This document shows positions 38,757 through 47,898 of a DNA stretch of 61,553 nucleotides, in pieces. A program made the position numbers and the translations under genes. This stretch comes from Candidatus Campylobacter infans (GTDB lineage Bacteria > Campylobacterota > Campylobacteria > Campylobacterales > Campylobacteraceae). The stretch lies in NCBI GenBank assembly GCA_009827235.1, contig SPMW01000006.1, positions 1 to 61,553 of the forward strand, in the 5' to 3' direction. The notes beneath the pieces are model-generated. The model was not told where the DNA came from, searched no databases, and saw only the letters and a program-made list of their open reading frames with translations. Numbering within the stretch: position 1 is the first letter of the stretch; each line of letters opens with the position of its first letter.

Positions 38757-40907
38757 ATGCAAGAGCAAATGAGCTTTAAGCAAAAATTGCTTTTAGTTTT
38801 AGCAGCTGTTATTGGGGCGTGGGCTTTTGGCGTGCTTGCGCTAAATAACGGCGAAGAAAAAATTAGCGCTACTTGGCTAGTAGTAGCTGCTGCTTGTATT
38901 TATATCATCGGCTATGGTTTTTATGGGCGTTTTGTAGCGATGAAAGTAATGGGCTTAGATGAGCGCCGTGCAACGCCAGCATACACGCTAAATGATGGCA
39001 AGGATTATCATCCAACTGGCAAATATGTGCTTTTTGGTCATCATTTTGCTGCCATTGCTGGTGCTGGCCCGCTTGTAGGCCCTGTGCTAGCAGCGCAAAT
39101 GGGCTATTTGCCTGGTATGCTTTGGCTACTCGTTGGTGTGGTGCTAGCAGGCGCGGTGCATGATTTTGTGGTAATGATAATCTCAGTGCGCCATAACGGC
39201 AAAAGTCTTGGCGAAATGATAAAATTAGAAATGGGCAAATTCACCGGCGGCGTTGCGATGGTGGGGATTTTCTTTATTATGCTTATTTTAATTGCTATTT
39301 TGGCTATGGTTGTGGTTAAAGCTCTTGCTGATAGCCCGTGGGGTTTATTTACTATTACTATGACTATACCGATTGCTCTTGCTATGGGCGTTTGGACGCG
39401 TTATATTAGACCTGGTAAGGTTTTAGAAGCTAGCATTGTTGGATTTATCGCGCTTTTAGTTAGTATTTGGGCTGGGCATTATGTGGTAGCAAGTCCTTTT
39501 TGGAATAATTTTTTTAGTTTAAGTGGCGAGGCATTAGCCTGGGCGATTATGATTTATGGCTTTTGTGCGGCTGTTTTGCCTGTGTGGCTTTTGCTTGCAC
39601 CGCGCGATTATTTAAGCACCTTTTTAAAGCTTGGCGTTATATTTTTAATGGGCGTTATTATTTTAATTGTTGGCCCTGAGATTAAAATGCCAGCTGTTAC
39701 GATCTTTGCTAGCACGGGAGATGGACCTGTTTTTGCTGGGGATTTGTTTCCGTTTTTATTTGTAACTATTGCTTGTGGCGCAATTAGCGGATTTCATGCT
39801 TTAATTAGCTCAGGAACTAGCCCAAAAATGGTTCAAAAAGAAACCCAAACTCTTTTTATTGGTTATGGCGCGATGCTAATGGAGAGCTTGGTTGGCGTAA
39901 TGGCCTTAGTATGCGCTGTAATGCTAAGTCCTGGTGAGTATTTTTCTATAAATATGGGAGGATTAGGCACTGATATAGCAGCGGCCGTGCCTAAAATACA
40001 AGTTGTTTTAGACAGCATAAATGCTAATGGATATAATTTTACCATCACAGCTAGCGAGCTAGAAGCCCTAGCAAAAGGTGTAGGCGAAGAAACAATGCTT
40101 TCACGCACAGGCGGTGCGCCTACTTTTGCGCTTGGGCTTGCCTTACTTTTTCATGAGGTGTTAGGCGGAGCGGCGATGATGCCTTATTGGTATCATTTTG
40201 CCATACTTTTTGAAGCACTTTTTATTTTAACAGCTGTTGATGCTGGCACGCGCACTTGTCGCTTTATGATACAAGATATTTTAGGCAATATCTATCAAAA
40301 AGCAGGCGATACCACAAATATGACCTGGGCGATTATAGCTACACTAATAGGCGTAGCTGGCTGGGGGTATTTGCTCTATGCTGGCGTAACTGATCCTATG
40401 GGCGGAATTTACACGCTTTGGGCTTTATTTGGAGCTAGCAATCAAATGCTAGCAGGTATGGCTTTGTTATTTGCTACTGTTTATATCTTTAAAATAGGCA
40501 AGGCAAAATACTCTTTTGTTACGATTATACCGCTTGTTTGGGTGTGGATAACTACCATGTATGCAGCACTTTGTAAAATTTTACCAAGCAATGGCGACCC
40601 AACTAGCGTGCATGATAAAATAAGCCATGTGGCCACCGTGCAAAATAAAAGTGCTGAGTTATTAGAAATGACAGATATGGCCTTAATCGAAAAAACCAAA
40701 AGTATAATTTTTAATAACACAGTAGATGCCGTTCTTTGCGTGATGTTTATGGTTGTTGTGCTAATCGTAACTTTTCAAGGCATTAAAATTTGTATAGCTT
40801 ATGCACGAAATAAAGGCAAAGAAGATTATCCATTAAAAGAAAGCAAATACATAGATATTAGCGAAGTTGAAGATAAAAAAATCAAAAATGAATATGCGTA
40901 TGTTTAA
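38757..40907 (+). CDS. cstA: Carbon starvation protein CstA (pyruvate/peptide transporter)
   Basis: A 716-residue inner-membrane protein with about 16-18 membrane segments. HHFAAIAGAGPLVGPVLAAQMG, SGFHALISSGTSPKMVQKE and the C-terminal LWALFGASNQMLAGMALL are typical. In Campylobacter CstA takes up peptides or pyruvate. I choose ATG 38757 because AAAGGATTTGCC precedes it; the frame extends to 38670 without a ribosome site. It is followed by the ybdD-like gene, its usual partner. Confidence 0.93.
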   Translation: MQEQMSFKQKLLLVLAAVIGAWAFGVLALNNGEEKISATWLVVAAACIYIIGYGFYGRFVAMKVMGLDERRATPAYTLNDGKDYHPTGKYVLFGHHFAAIAGAGPLVGPVLAAQMGYLPGMLWLLVGVVLAGAVHDFVVMIISVRHNGKSLGEMIKLEMGKFTGGVAMVGIFFIMLILIAILAMVVVKALADSPWGLFTITMTIPIALAMGVWTRYIRPGKVLEASIVGFIALLVSIWAGHYVVASPFWNNFFSLSGEALAWAIMIYGFCAAVLPVWLLLAPRDYLSTFLKLGVIFLMGVIILIVGPEIKMPAVTIFASTGDGPVFAGDLFPFLFVTIACGAISGFHALISSGTSPKMVQKETQTLFIGYGAMLMESLVGVMALVCAVMLSPGEYFSINMGGLGTDIAAAVPKIQVVLDSINANGYNFTITASELEALAKGVGEETMLSRTGGAPTFALGLALLFHEVLGGAAMMPYWYHFAILFEALFILTAVDAGTRTCRFMIQDILGNIYQKAGDTTNMTWAIIATLIGVAGWGYLLYAGVTDPMGGIYTLWALFGASNQMLAGMALLFATVYIFKIGKAKYSFVTIIPLVWVWITTMYAALCKILPSNGDPTSVHDKISHVATVQNKSAELLEMTDMALIEKTKSIIFNNTVDAVLCVMFMVVVLIVTFQGIKICIAYARNKGKEDYPLKESKYIDISEVEDKKIKNEYAYV

Positions 40908-41100
40908 AATTTGTTTTAGCTTTTTAGGGCGTGTTTGGAGTAGGATTGATGATGTTTTTTCAGCCATAGCTGGCTTGCCAAGCTATGATGAATATGTAAA
41001 ACACGCCAAAAAAAAGCACCCAGATAAACCAATACTAAGCAAAAAAGAGTTTATTAAAAGCATTCAAAATGCCTCAACTAAACGCCCAAGATGCTGTTAG
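40888..41100 (+). CDS. YbdD/YjiX-family (DUF466) small protein, CstA partner
   Basis: About 70 residues. GLPSYDEYVKHAKKKHPDKP followed by LSKKEF is the family core. YbdD-type proteins are known to be needed with CstA/BtsT-type transporters. The gene overlaps the cstA end; ATGs at 40888, 40894 and 40900 are possible, none with a clear ribosome site, so it probably depends on coupling to cstA. The C-terminus ends in CC. Confidence 0.8.
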   Translation: MNMRMFKICFSFLGRVWSRIDDVFSAIAGLPSYDEYVKHAKKKHPDKPILSKKEFIKSIQNASTKRPRCC

Positions 41101-41174
41101 CACGCCCAAGCTTTGAGTTTCAAAGACCACGATTTGTGCTAAATAGCCAAATTTTAATGTAAAAAAGGCTAAAT

Positions 41175-42347
41175 ATGAAACATTTTTTCATCATCGGTGG
41201 CTCATCTTTACAAAGAAATTTTTTGCATTGCGTAAAAAAAGCTGGTTTTATTAGCCATGTATTTGATTATGACAAAAATTGCGTTTGCAAGGATGAAGCA
41301 GATTTTTTTCATCTTATCTCCGTAGATGAAAAAGAACAAATCCTTGCTCTTGCTTTAAAATATCAAATCGCAGGCATTGGCACTAGCGCAAGCGAACTAG
41401 GAAATATCACGGCGTGTTATGTGGGCGAAAAATTAAACCTAGGCACAAACTCATACCAAACAGCCTTAAACACAACAGACAAAAGCAAAATGAAAGAAAT
41501 TTTCAAACGCTTTAATATACCAAGTGCTTCTTATTTAGTAGTTCAAGATATAAAAGAGCTTGAAAAGCTGGATTTAAAATTTCCACTTGTAATAAAGCCA
41601 AGTGATAGAAGTGCTGGCAGGGGTGTAATGCTTGTGCGCGATAAAAGCGAGCTTTTAGAGCATTTTGGATATTGTCAAAGCTTAGCTTATAATAAAAAAG
41701 TTTTGCTTGAAGAGCTTTTATATGGCAAGCAGTTTTCAGTAGAAACCATCAGCTCGCATTCAAAACACCGCATTATTACTATCACAGAGGAGTATTTCAA
41801 CGACTCAAATGATTTTTGCGAAACTAACAACCTAATCCCAGCAAGAATAAGCGATGATGAAAAAACTCTAATCCACAAAGAATGTTTAAGAGTGCTTGAA
41901 GCTTTTGATATAAAATTTGGCGCAGCGCATATAGAATTAAAGCTTAATAATAATAAAATAAATTTTATAGAAATAGCTAGCAGAATGGGCGGATGGCGCG
42001 ATGAGCTAATACAAAATGCCTTTGGCGTTGATTATAATGAGCTTTTACTTCAAAGCATACTTAAAGAAAACTTGCCAAATTTTATTTTAACAGCCAGGCA
42101 ATTTTGTTTAGTTAAAATGATTTTTACTAGAAAACATTTTGAGTTTTATAAGGCAATAAAAGCAAGCAAAGCTAAAATGCTTGTGCGCGATGAATGCGCT
42201 AATATAAAAGAAAACGCAGGCGATGAGTTTTTTAATGGATTTTCTAATTTACTTGATGCGAAGGGATATTATTATTTAAATATCCCTTTAAATGAAAATC
42301 CAGATTTATATATAAATGAAAATATTAAGGCTATTTTTGCGCGATAA
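41175..42347 (+). CDS. ATP-grasp ligase-like protein of the sugar-modification cluster
   Basis: A 390-residue protein. An N-terminal pre-ATP-grasp domain (HFFIIGGSSLQRNF) is followed by ATP-grasp motifs FPLVIKPSDRSAGRGVMLV, LLEELLYGKQFSVE and FIEIASRMGGWRDEL. Such carbamoyl-phosphate-synthase-like ligases join an amine to a carboxylate and occur in glycan and natural-product loci. The substrate is unknown. It converges with the CDP-alcohol transferase gene and lies downstream of cstA-ybdD with a 74-base gap. Confidence 0.8.
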   Translation: MKHFFIIGGSSLQRNFLHCVKKAGFISHVFDYDKNCVCKDEADFFHLISVDEKEQILALALKYQIAGIGTSASELGNITACYVGEKLNLGTNSYQTALNTTDKSKMKEIFKRFNIPSASYLVVQDIKELEKLDLKFPLVIKPSDRSAGRGVMLVRDKSELLEHFGYCQSLAYNKKVLLEELLYGKQFSVETISSHSKHRIITITEEYFNDSNDFCETNNLIPARISDDEKTLIHKECLRVLEAFDIKFGAAHIELKLNNNKINFIEIASRMGGWRDELIQNAFGVDYNELLLQSILKENLPNFILTARQFCLVKMIFTRKHFEFYKAIKASKAKMLVRDECANIKENAGDEFFNGFSNLLDAKGYYYLNIPLNENPDLYINENIKAIFAR

Positions 42348-42419
42348 TTCTTATAAAAAAATCATCTTCATTTTTAAAGATAGTAAAAAGAGATTTTGAT
42401 TGTTTTGATAAAATTTCGC

Positions 42420-43109
42420 TCAATAAAATTTATTATCGTTTTTTTGAATTTTTATATTTGCATAAAGCTCAATCAAACGATAACACAAATCAAAAAGAAA
42501 AATCCCACCCACAACATAACACATCAGCTCAAAAGCGCCTAGCATTATCCCAACAGAAATTAAAATAGCCAACAAACTAGCATCAATGCCAAGCAAAAAA
42601 CCACGATCTAAAAACCATTTTTTTAGCCCAAAGCGTTTTATGGATTTTAATTTTCTTAGCTGATTTAAGATATAAAAAGTAGTTATGCAATTATAAATAT
42701 TCATACTAACAAGAGCAAAAATGCAAGCTTGTAATGAGATCAAATCGCAAAAAAACAAAAATATGAAAATCCCATTAAATGTTAAATTATCCACACTTAC
42801 ATCAAGCAATTTACCAATTTTTGATGAAAGATTTTTATAGCGCGCAAGCATTCCATCGATATGATCAAGCAAGCTATAAACCAAAAATAATAACCCAGCG
42901 CAAATAAAATGCCCCAAATATATAAAGTAAAACGACAAGGCCGCAAAAATTGCGCTTAAAATGGTAATGAAATTTGGCGTTATTGGAGTTTTAGCCAGTG
43001 GCAAAAGTATAAATTTTTGAATAATTAGCACCCTAAAAAGATATTCACTAATATAATAAGACTTCTTTTCAAGCCTTTGGGCTTTTTTTAATTTTTCATC
43101 TAAATCCAT
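42420..43109 (-). CDS. CDP-alcohol phosphatidyltransferase family protein
   Basis: A 229-residue membrane protein with about six segments. DHIDGMLARYKNLSSKIGKL then LDVSVD gives the family signature Dx2DGx2ARx8Gx3Dx3D in full. These enzymes move an alcohol-phosphate from a CDP-alcohol to an acceptor (lipid head groups, inositol phosphate, phosphocholine and the like). Here it closes an operon with PseG-like, methyltransferase and aminotransferase genes, suggesting modification of a glycan or unusual lipid (inference). Confidence 0.85.
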   Translation of the reverse strand: MDLDEKLKKAQRLEKKSYYISEYLFRVLIIQKFILLPLAKTPITPNFITILSAIFAALSFYFIYLGHFICAGLLFLVYSLLDHIDGMLARYKNLSSKIGKLLDVSVDNLTFNGIFIFLFFCDLISLQACIFALVSMNIYNCITTFYILNQLRKLKSIKRFGLKKWFLDRGFLLGIDASLLAILISVGIMLGAFELMCYVVGGIFLFDLCYRLIELYANIKIQKNDNKFY

Positions 43110-43161
43110 TTTGTATCCTTTATAAAATTGTAAAACGCCAAATCGGTTTTGATTTATTTTT

Positions 43162-44124
43162 TTAAAGACCTAAAAGCGTAAAAAGCAGGGTTTTAAAATT
43201 TTCATCTATAAAAATTGGGCAAAAATTTTGATTAATACTTGCTCTTAAATTAAGCCTTCTTTCAAAGCTCATTTTTTCAAGCTCCATTGCTATATTTTCA
43301 GGCCGAGCAAATACTAAATAGCCTTGATGAACGCCAAAAAGAGCAAGATTTTTTTGGTTGCTTGCAAGGACAAAAGAAATTATTGGCACACCTAAGCTTA
43401 AAAACTCATACACCGTTTGCCCACAAGCACAAATCCCTACATCACAACCAAGCATAAGCTCAGCCATTGGCGCATTTTCATAGCATTTAATAAACGAACT
43501 TTCTAAGCCCAACAGCTCTTTTTTATATTTAAAAGCCTTAGCTACTGCTATGTGTAAAATAACATTACGGCTTAAAAGATAGTTGTGAATACTCTTAGCA
43601 ATAAAATAGCTTAAATTTTTATCATCACTTCCGCCAAGAGTAAGAAAAATATTTTTTATATTTTTGTTGATAGTAATTTTTTTAGCCTTTATAAACTCAG
43701 TTCTTAAAAACAAAAGCCCAAAAAGCGTTTTAGTTCGTGGGCTTAATTTATAAGGCAGTGTGCTTGCGTAAGGATTTGGGTTTATAATTAAATCCACATC
43801 ATAAAATTTAAGCTCGCATTCATCATCTATACAAACCACTTTATAAAAAAATTTCTTTATATAAGTAAAAAAATCAGCTCTTACATCATAACTATCTATA
43901 AGTAAAATTTGTGCGCCCAAGCTTGCCAAGGCTTGATGATTTGGTATTTTATAAAGCTTAAAACCTGCGTTTTTTATAAGTTCGTGTCCGTGGCTTAGCC
44001 ACTTTTTATCATCACTTGCAAAGCTAATATCACAGCCTTTAAGATAAAAAGCTAGCCGCAAACAGCGCATTATATGCCCTAAGCCGATTTTTTCTCCGCC
44101 GTTTGCGTAGATTAAAATTTTCAT
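43162..44124 (-). CDS. PseG-like UDP-sugar hydrolase/glycosyltransferase-fold protein
   Basis: A 320-residue GT-B-like protein. ANGGEKIGLGHIMRCLRLA holds the GxGHxxR motif of PseG, which removes UDP from a diacetamido sugar in pseudaminic acid synthesis. IFLTLGGSDDKN and CGQTVYEFLSLGVPIIS complete the nucleotide-sugar site. No pseB, pseC, pseF or pseI is next to it, so it may act in another pathway. The start overlaps the methyltransferase stop by 4 bases. Confidence 0.75.
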   Translation of the reverse strand: MKILIYANGGEKIGLGHIMRCLRLAFYLKGCDISFASDDKKWLSHGHELIKNAGFKLYKIPNHQALASLGAQILLIDSYDVRADFFTYIKKFFYKVVCIDDECELKFYDVDLIINPNPYASTLPYKLSPRTKTLFGLLFLRTEFIKAKKITINKNIKNIFLTLGGSDDKNLSYFIAKSIHNYLLSRNVILHIAVAKAFKYKKELLGLESSFIKCYENAPMAELMLGCDVGICACGQTVYEFLSLGVPIISFVLASNQKNLALFGVHQGYLVFARPENIAMELEKMSFERRLNLRASINQNFCPIFIDENFKTLLFTLLGL

Positions 44125-44786
44125 TTTTCACAAATTATTACAAAATCATCATCAGCATAGCTATCATTATCAAAAGAAGTGCGGATGCGGTTTATTTCTA
44201 AATTTTTAAAGTGATAAAACACTCTTTTTACCTCGTCTTTATCAAAAAAATACATAGGCATATCATTTTCTTTAAAGGCTGAGCGTTTTTCATCGTTTTC
44301 TTGGATTATTACCTCGTATTTGCTAAGTTTTTTTGCCTTTTCATAGCGATAATCTTCTAAATTTCGCACAAGAATTAAAGCCTTTGAGCCTTTTTTAAGC
44401 ACTCGAAATATTTCGCCGGCTGCTTTTTGTATGCTTTGTTTATCATTATAATAAAGCACGCCAAAACAAATCAAACCATCAAAAAATTCATCATCATAAG
44501 GCAAATTATCAACACTTGCAATTTCAAAATTTGCTTTTAAGTTTGCGCTTGCTAGCAATTCTTGGCTTGCTTGTATGCCACTTGATGAATAATCGCAGCC
44601 ATAAGCTTCAAAGCCATTTTCAGCTAAAAATTTTAAATGCCTGCCAGCTCCACAACCCAAATCCAAAATCGCTCCGCCTTGTTTAAAAGTGCGCAAGACA
44701 AATGAAACAACTAATTGATGAGGATAGCGTGGCTGGTGGCGTTTTTGCTTGTGTAGATTTATCCATTGCTCTTGATTTTTATTCAT
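44121..44786 (-). CDS. Class I SAM-dependent methyltransferase (paralogue of 24325-24990)
   Basis: A 221-residue methyltransferase. Motif I is AILDLGCGAGRHLKFLA, followed by GCDYSSSG and LPYDDEFFDGLICFGVLYY. It is alignable end to end without gaps with the gene at 24325-24990, so a recent duplication is likely. It overlaps both neighbours by 4 bases (ATGA), so it is translationally coupled between the split aminotransferase and the PseG-like gene. Confidence 0.85.
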   Translation of the reverse strand: MNKNQEQWINLHKQKRHQPRYPHQLVVSFVLRTFKQGGAILDLGCGAGRHLKFLAENGFEAYGCDYSSSGIQASQELLASANLKANFEIASVDNLPYDDEFFDGLICFGVLYYNDKQSIQKAAGEIFRVLKKGSKALILVRNLEDYRYEKAKKLSKYEVIIQENDEKRSAFKENDMPMYFFDKDEVKRVFYHFKNLEINRIRTSFDNDSYADDDFVIICEK

Positions 44787-45364
44787 TTTTGTCCTTTAAG
44801 TTGCGATATAATCGCTAAAATAATTTTAATATTTTGTTTAATTTGCTTTTTACTTATACTCTCATCGCACCATAAATTTACTATTTCTTTTTCAAGGCGC
44901 GCTGATTTTGGCGAAATTTTAAACCCAAAAATCTTTTCATTATTCATATACCAGCTACTACAATCAATGCCTTTTGCCCGAAGTGCTTGTAATAATTCAT
45001 CTCTAAAATTTTTCATTCTAAATGTATAACGCCAAGCAATGGAGCCTTTTTGAATTTCTGGTTGTTTTATTAGCTTATGCTTTAAAAGCTTTTGATAGAG
45101 TTTTGCTTTTTGTTTTCTTTGCTTAGAAATTTTATAAAGGCTTGTTAGTTTTGTGCTTAAAATTTCATTTTTTCTTTCATCTTTAAAAATAAAGCAATAC
45201 TTTAAAAATAAATTTTTTAATTCGTTTAAATAATTTTTATCAAGTGGATTTAGGGCGTAATATGTTTTTTTGTATTCATCAAATAATTCATTAAGATTAA
45301 ATGGGCGCGGCAAAAGCTCTTTATTTAATGCTTTTAGCGGGCTAAGATTGTGCTTAAAGCTCAC
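44783..45364 (-). CDS. DegT/DnrJ/EryC1-family aminotransferase, C-terminal part (frame-shifted)
   Basis: This 193-residue frame begins at a GTG whose first bases overlap the stop of the preceding frame (GTGA). It carries the C-terminal domain of a DegT-type aminotransferase (SIAWRYTFRMKNFRDELLQAL, then GIDCSSWYMNNE). No ribosome site precedes the GTG. With 13 instead of 12 G in the tract at 45371 it would continue directly from the N-terminal part, giving one protein of about 346 residues. Reinitiation at the overlap is possible but such half-enzymes are not expected to be active. Confidence 0.8.
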   Translation of the reverse strand: MSFKHNLSPLKALNKELLPRPFNLNELFDEYKKTYYALNPLDKNYLNELKNLFLKYCFIFKDERKNEILSTKLTSLYKISKQRKQKAKLYQKLLKHKLIKQPEIQKGSIAWRYTFRMKNFRDELLQALRAKGIDCSSWYMNNEKIFGFKISPKSARLEKEIVNLWCDESISKKQIKQNIKIILAIISQLKGQK

Positions 45365-45822
45365 AATACACCCCCCCCCCCCGCATTAGAGAGAAATTTA
45401 GTATGCCCAAAGCTTAGCACAGAAAAATCGCTTTTTGGATTTACTTTATAAGTTTGCGCGCTATCTTCAATAAGTAAAATTTTATGAGTTTTAGCAAAAT
45501 CAAAAACGCGCTCATCGCATAAATGCCCATAAAGATGAGCCACAAGCAAAATATCGAATTTTTCTTTTTTATAAAGAGCTTTGATGGCTTTAAAATCACT
45601 ATTATAATCTTTAAAATTTGGCTCGCAAAAATAAATTTTTAATCCAGCTTTTAGCGCAGCAGATACGACTTGCGGGCAAATAATGCTAGGCAAAGCGATT
45701 TTACTTTTGCCTAAAATTTTAGCGCGCAAAAAGCAAAGATATAAAGCACTTGTGCCATTTGCGGTGTAAAGAGCGCGTGGAACATTAAAAGCGTGAGCAA
45801 TTTTTCTTTCTAATTTTGTCAT
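45361..45822 (-). CDS. DegT/DnrJ/EryC1-family aminotransferase, N-terminal part; phase variable, OFF
   Basis: A 153-residue frame with the PLP domain: YTANGTSALYLC, LLVAHLYGHLCDE, LIEDSAQTYK and the PLP lysine Lys142 in SFGHTKFLSNAGGGG. The G12 tract codes the glycines right after that lysine and throws the frame into a TGA. Full-length family members aminate keto-sugars in nucleotide-sugar pathways. The gene lies 26 bases downstream of rho on the same strand and heads a run with methyltransferase, PseG-like and CDP-alcohol transferase genes. I see no clear ribosome site before the ATG at 45822. Confidence 0.85.
   Translation of the reverse strand: MTKLERKIAHAFNVPRALYTANGTSALYLCFLRAKILGKSKIALPSIICPQVVSAALKAGLKIYFCEPNFKDYNSDFKAIKALYKKEKFDILLVAHLYGHLCDERVFDFAKTHKILLIEDSAQTYKVNPKSDFSVLSFGHTKFLSNAGGGGVL
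45371..45382 (-). repeat. Poly-G tract (G12) splitting the DegT aminotransferase
   Basis: Twelve C on the plus strand. Lengths of 10 or 13 restore one open frame; 12 does not. Confidence 0.92.
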
Positions 45823-45848
45823 TGTTTTAGCTTTTTGGCATAAGCGAT

Positions 45849-47177
45849 TTAATTATTTATAATATTTAAAAATTCTTCATTATTTTTAGTTTTTTGCATT
45901 TTTGGGTATAAAAATTTAAGCGCTTCTACATCGTCCATTGTAGCTATTACATTGCGAATAGCCCAGATTTTTGCTAAGTTTTCAGGTTTTAGTAGCAATT
46001 CATCTTTTCTGGTGCCAGATTTTAAGATATTAAGTGCTGGGTAAATTCGGCGATCTGAGATATTTCTATCAAGCACCATTTCGCTATTGCCCGTGCCTTT
46101 AAACTCTTCAAATATCACATCGTCCATTCGCGAGCCTGTGTCGATAAGTGCTGTCGCTACGATAGTTAGCGAACCGCCACATTCTATATTTCTTGCTGCG
46201 CCAAAAAAGCGTTTTGGCTTATGAAGTGCGTTTGCATCCACGCCACCGCTTAAAACCTTGCCTGAGCTTGGCGTTGCGGTGTTATAAGCGCGCGCAAGAC
46301 GCGTAATGCTATCAAGCAAAATCACCACATCGCGCCCGGTTTCTACCATACGCTTTGCCTTTTCTATTACTAGTTCGGCTACGCGCACATGATTAAATGC
46401 TGGCATATCAAAAGTAGAGCTAAACACCTCGCCCTTTACGCTACGCTCCATATCGGTTACTTCTTCTGGGCGCTCGTCTATTAAAAGCACGATTAATTGC
46501 ACTTCTGGGTGATTGCGGGTAATGCCTTGTGCTAGTTCTTTCATTAATTCTGTTTTACCTGTGCGTGGCGGGGCTACTATCAATGCGCGCTGTCCTTTAC
46601 CAATAGGCGTGAATAAATCAAGCACGCGCCCTGTTAGGCGAAGTGGGTCGTATTCTAATTTTAACTGCTCGGTTGGAAAAATAGGCGTTAGGTTATCAAA
46701 TAATGGTCTTTGTTTAGCTTCATTTATACTTTTATAATTTATGGCTTCGATTTTTAAAAGAGCGTAATATTTTTCTTGCTCTTTTGGTTCGCGCACTTGG
46801 CCGGTGATTATATCGCCTACGCGTAGGGCAAATTTTTTGATTTGGCTAAGGCTAACATAAGTATCATTTTGGCTATCGCTTAAATCGCTTCCCATAGCTC
46901 GCAAAAAGCCAAAACCATCAGGCACAATCTCTAAAATACCAGTAAATAAAATATATCCACCTTGTTTGGTTTGAGCTCTTAAAATTTCAAAAACCAACTC
47001 TTGGCGGCGGAATTCGCGTGGATTTTCTATATCCATAGAGCTGGCAATTTCTATAAGACGCTCTAAATCAAGCTCTCGCAATTCTTCAATAGTATGCCCA
47101 TCTACTGGCGTGTGAGTTTGCATATGTTGCTTTTTGGTGCGAATATTATTTTCACCAGAATTTTGTGGATTTTCCAT
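45849..47177 (-). CDS. rho: Transcription termination factor Rho
   Basis: A 442-residue hexameric RNA helicase. The N-terminal helical segment (about 25-60) precedes the RNA-binding OB domain ([20 protein letters not shown]). The ATPase has Walker [13 protein letters not shown] and Walker [17 protein letters not shown]. Length is normal, with a charged N-terminal extension of about 25 residues. AAAGG precedes the ATG. The frame-shifted aminotransferase operon starts 26 bases after its stop without a visible terminator between. Confidence 0.97.
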   Translation of the reverse strand: MENPQNSGENNIRTKKQHMQTHTPVDGHTIEELRELDLERLIEIASSMDIENPREFRRQELVFEILRAQTKQGGYILFTGILEIVPDGFGFLRAMGSDLSDSQNDTYVSLSQIKKFALRVGDIITGQVREPKEQEKYYALLKIEAINYKSINEAKQRPLFDNLTPIFPTEQLKLEYDPLRLTGRVLDLFTPIGKGQRALIVAPPRTGKTELMKELAQGITRNHPEVQLIVLLIDERPEEVTDMERSVKGEVFSSTFDMPAFNHVRVAELVIEKAKRMVETGRDVVILLDSITRLARAYNTATPSSGKVLSGGVDANALHKPKRFFGAARNIECGGSLTIVATALIDTGSRMDDVIFEEFKGTGNSEMVLDRNISDRRIYPALNILKSGTRKDELLLKPENLAKIWAIRNVIATMDDVEALKFLYPKMQKTKNNEEFLNIINN

Positions 47178-47398
47178 AAAAAACCTTTAAAATATTTGAT
47201 AAGTTTAAGCTAAGATGTCATAGATAGCGCATTTGCGATATAAACGAAATGTGGCAATTCTAACTAAAAAAACTTAAATATAACTAAAACTTAAAAATAT
47301 ATAAAAGCACATTTAGCCGACCACAAAACGCTTTTAAATTTTAAAAGTTAAGCAAAACTTAAATCAAGCCATAAAAGTAAAATTTCAAGCTTTTATGC

Positions 47399-47404
47399 TA
47401 AAAT
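47399..47404 (+). promoter_or_regulatory. Probable -10 box for the RDD-lptD-pnp run
   Basis: TAAAAT preceded by TATGC and followed by GCGCGA. It places the transcript start near 47411 and so excludes the longer 5' frame starting at 47395. Confidence 0.6.
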
Positions 47405-47445
47405 GCGCGATTTTAAATTTTAAAATTTTAAATTACAGGCAAAAC

Positions 47446-47898
47446 ATGGAAACAATAGCTGAAAAATTACAACGAGAGGGCATTGAATTAGCAAGCATTC
47501 AAAAAAGAGCCCTTGCTTTTTTGATAGATGATATATTGCTTAATGGCTTGCTTTTTATAATATATTTGCCTAGTTTAATGCCGCTTTTTAATGACCCTCA
47601 AGCCCTAAGTGCTGCGCTTTCTAGCTTGATTTTAGAGATAATTGCCCTAAACTTGCTTTATCATACTTTTTTTATTTGGAGATTTGGTGCGACAGCTGGC
47701 AAAATGGCGTGTAAGATTATTTGCTTAGATACTACTATGCTTTCAACGCCTAGTTTTTTGAATGCTTTTTTGCGAGCTTGTATGAGATTGCTTAGTGCGT
47801 GGTGCTTTTATTTGGGCTTTGTTTGGGCTTTTGGCAATAACGAGCGTCAAACCTGGCAAGACAAAATCGCAAGGACAATAGTCTGTGAAGTCAAATAA
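47446..47898 (+). CDS. RDD-family membrane protein
   Basis: A 150-residue protein with three to four membrane segments. QKRALAFLIDDILLNGLLF is the RDD part and WRFGATAGKMACKIICLD is the conserved second element. ATG 47446 follows an AGGCAAAAC weak ribosome site. Its stop overlaps the lptD start, so the two are coupled; a link to outer-membrane LPS assembly is possible but unproven. Confidence 0.78.
   Translation: METIAEKLQREGIELASIQKRALAFLIDDILLNGLLFIIYLPSLMPLFNDPQALSAALSSLILEIIALNLLYHTFFIWRFGATAGKMACKIICLDTTMLSTPSFLNAFLRACMRLLSAWCFYLGFVWAFGNNERQTWQDKIARTIVCEVK

Noticed and set aside
44783..45822. Two separate unrelated genes
   Set aside because: Both frames are consecutive parts of one DegT-type protein joined by changing the poly-G tract by one base.
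47395..47445. Longer RDD protein starting at 47395
   Set aside because: The -10 box at 47399-47404 overlaps the proposed start, so the transcript begins downstream of it.
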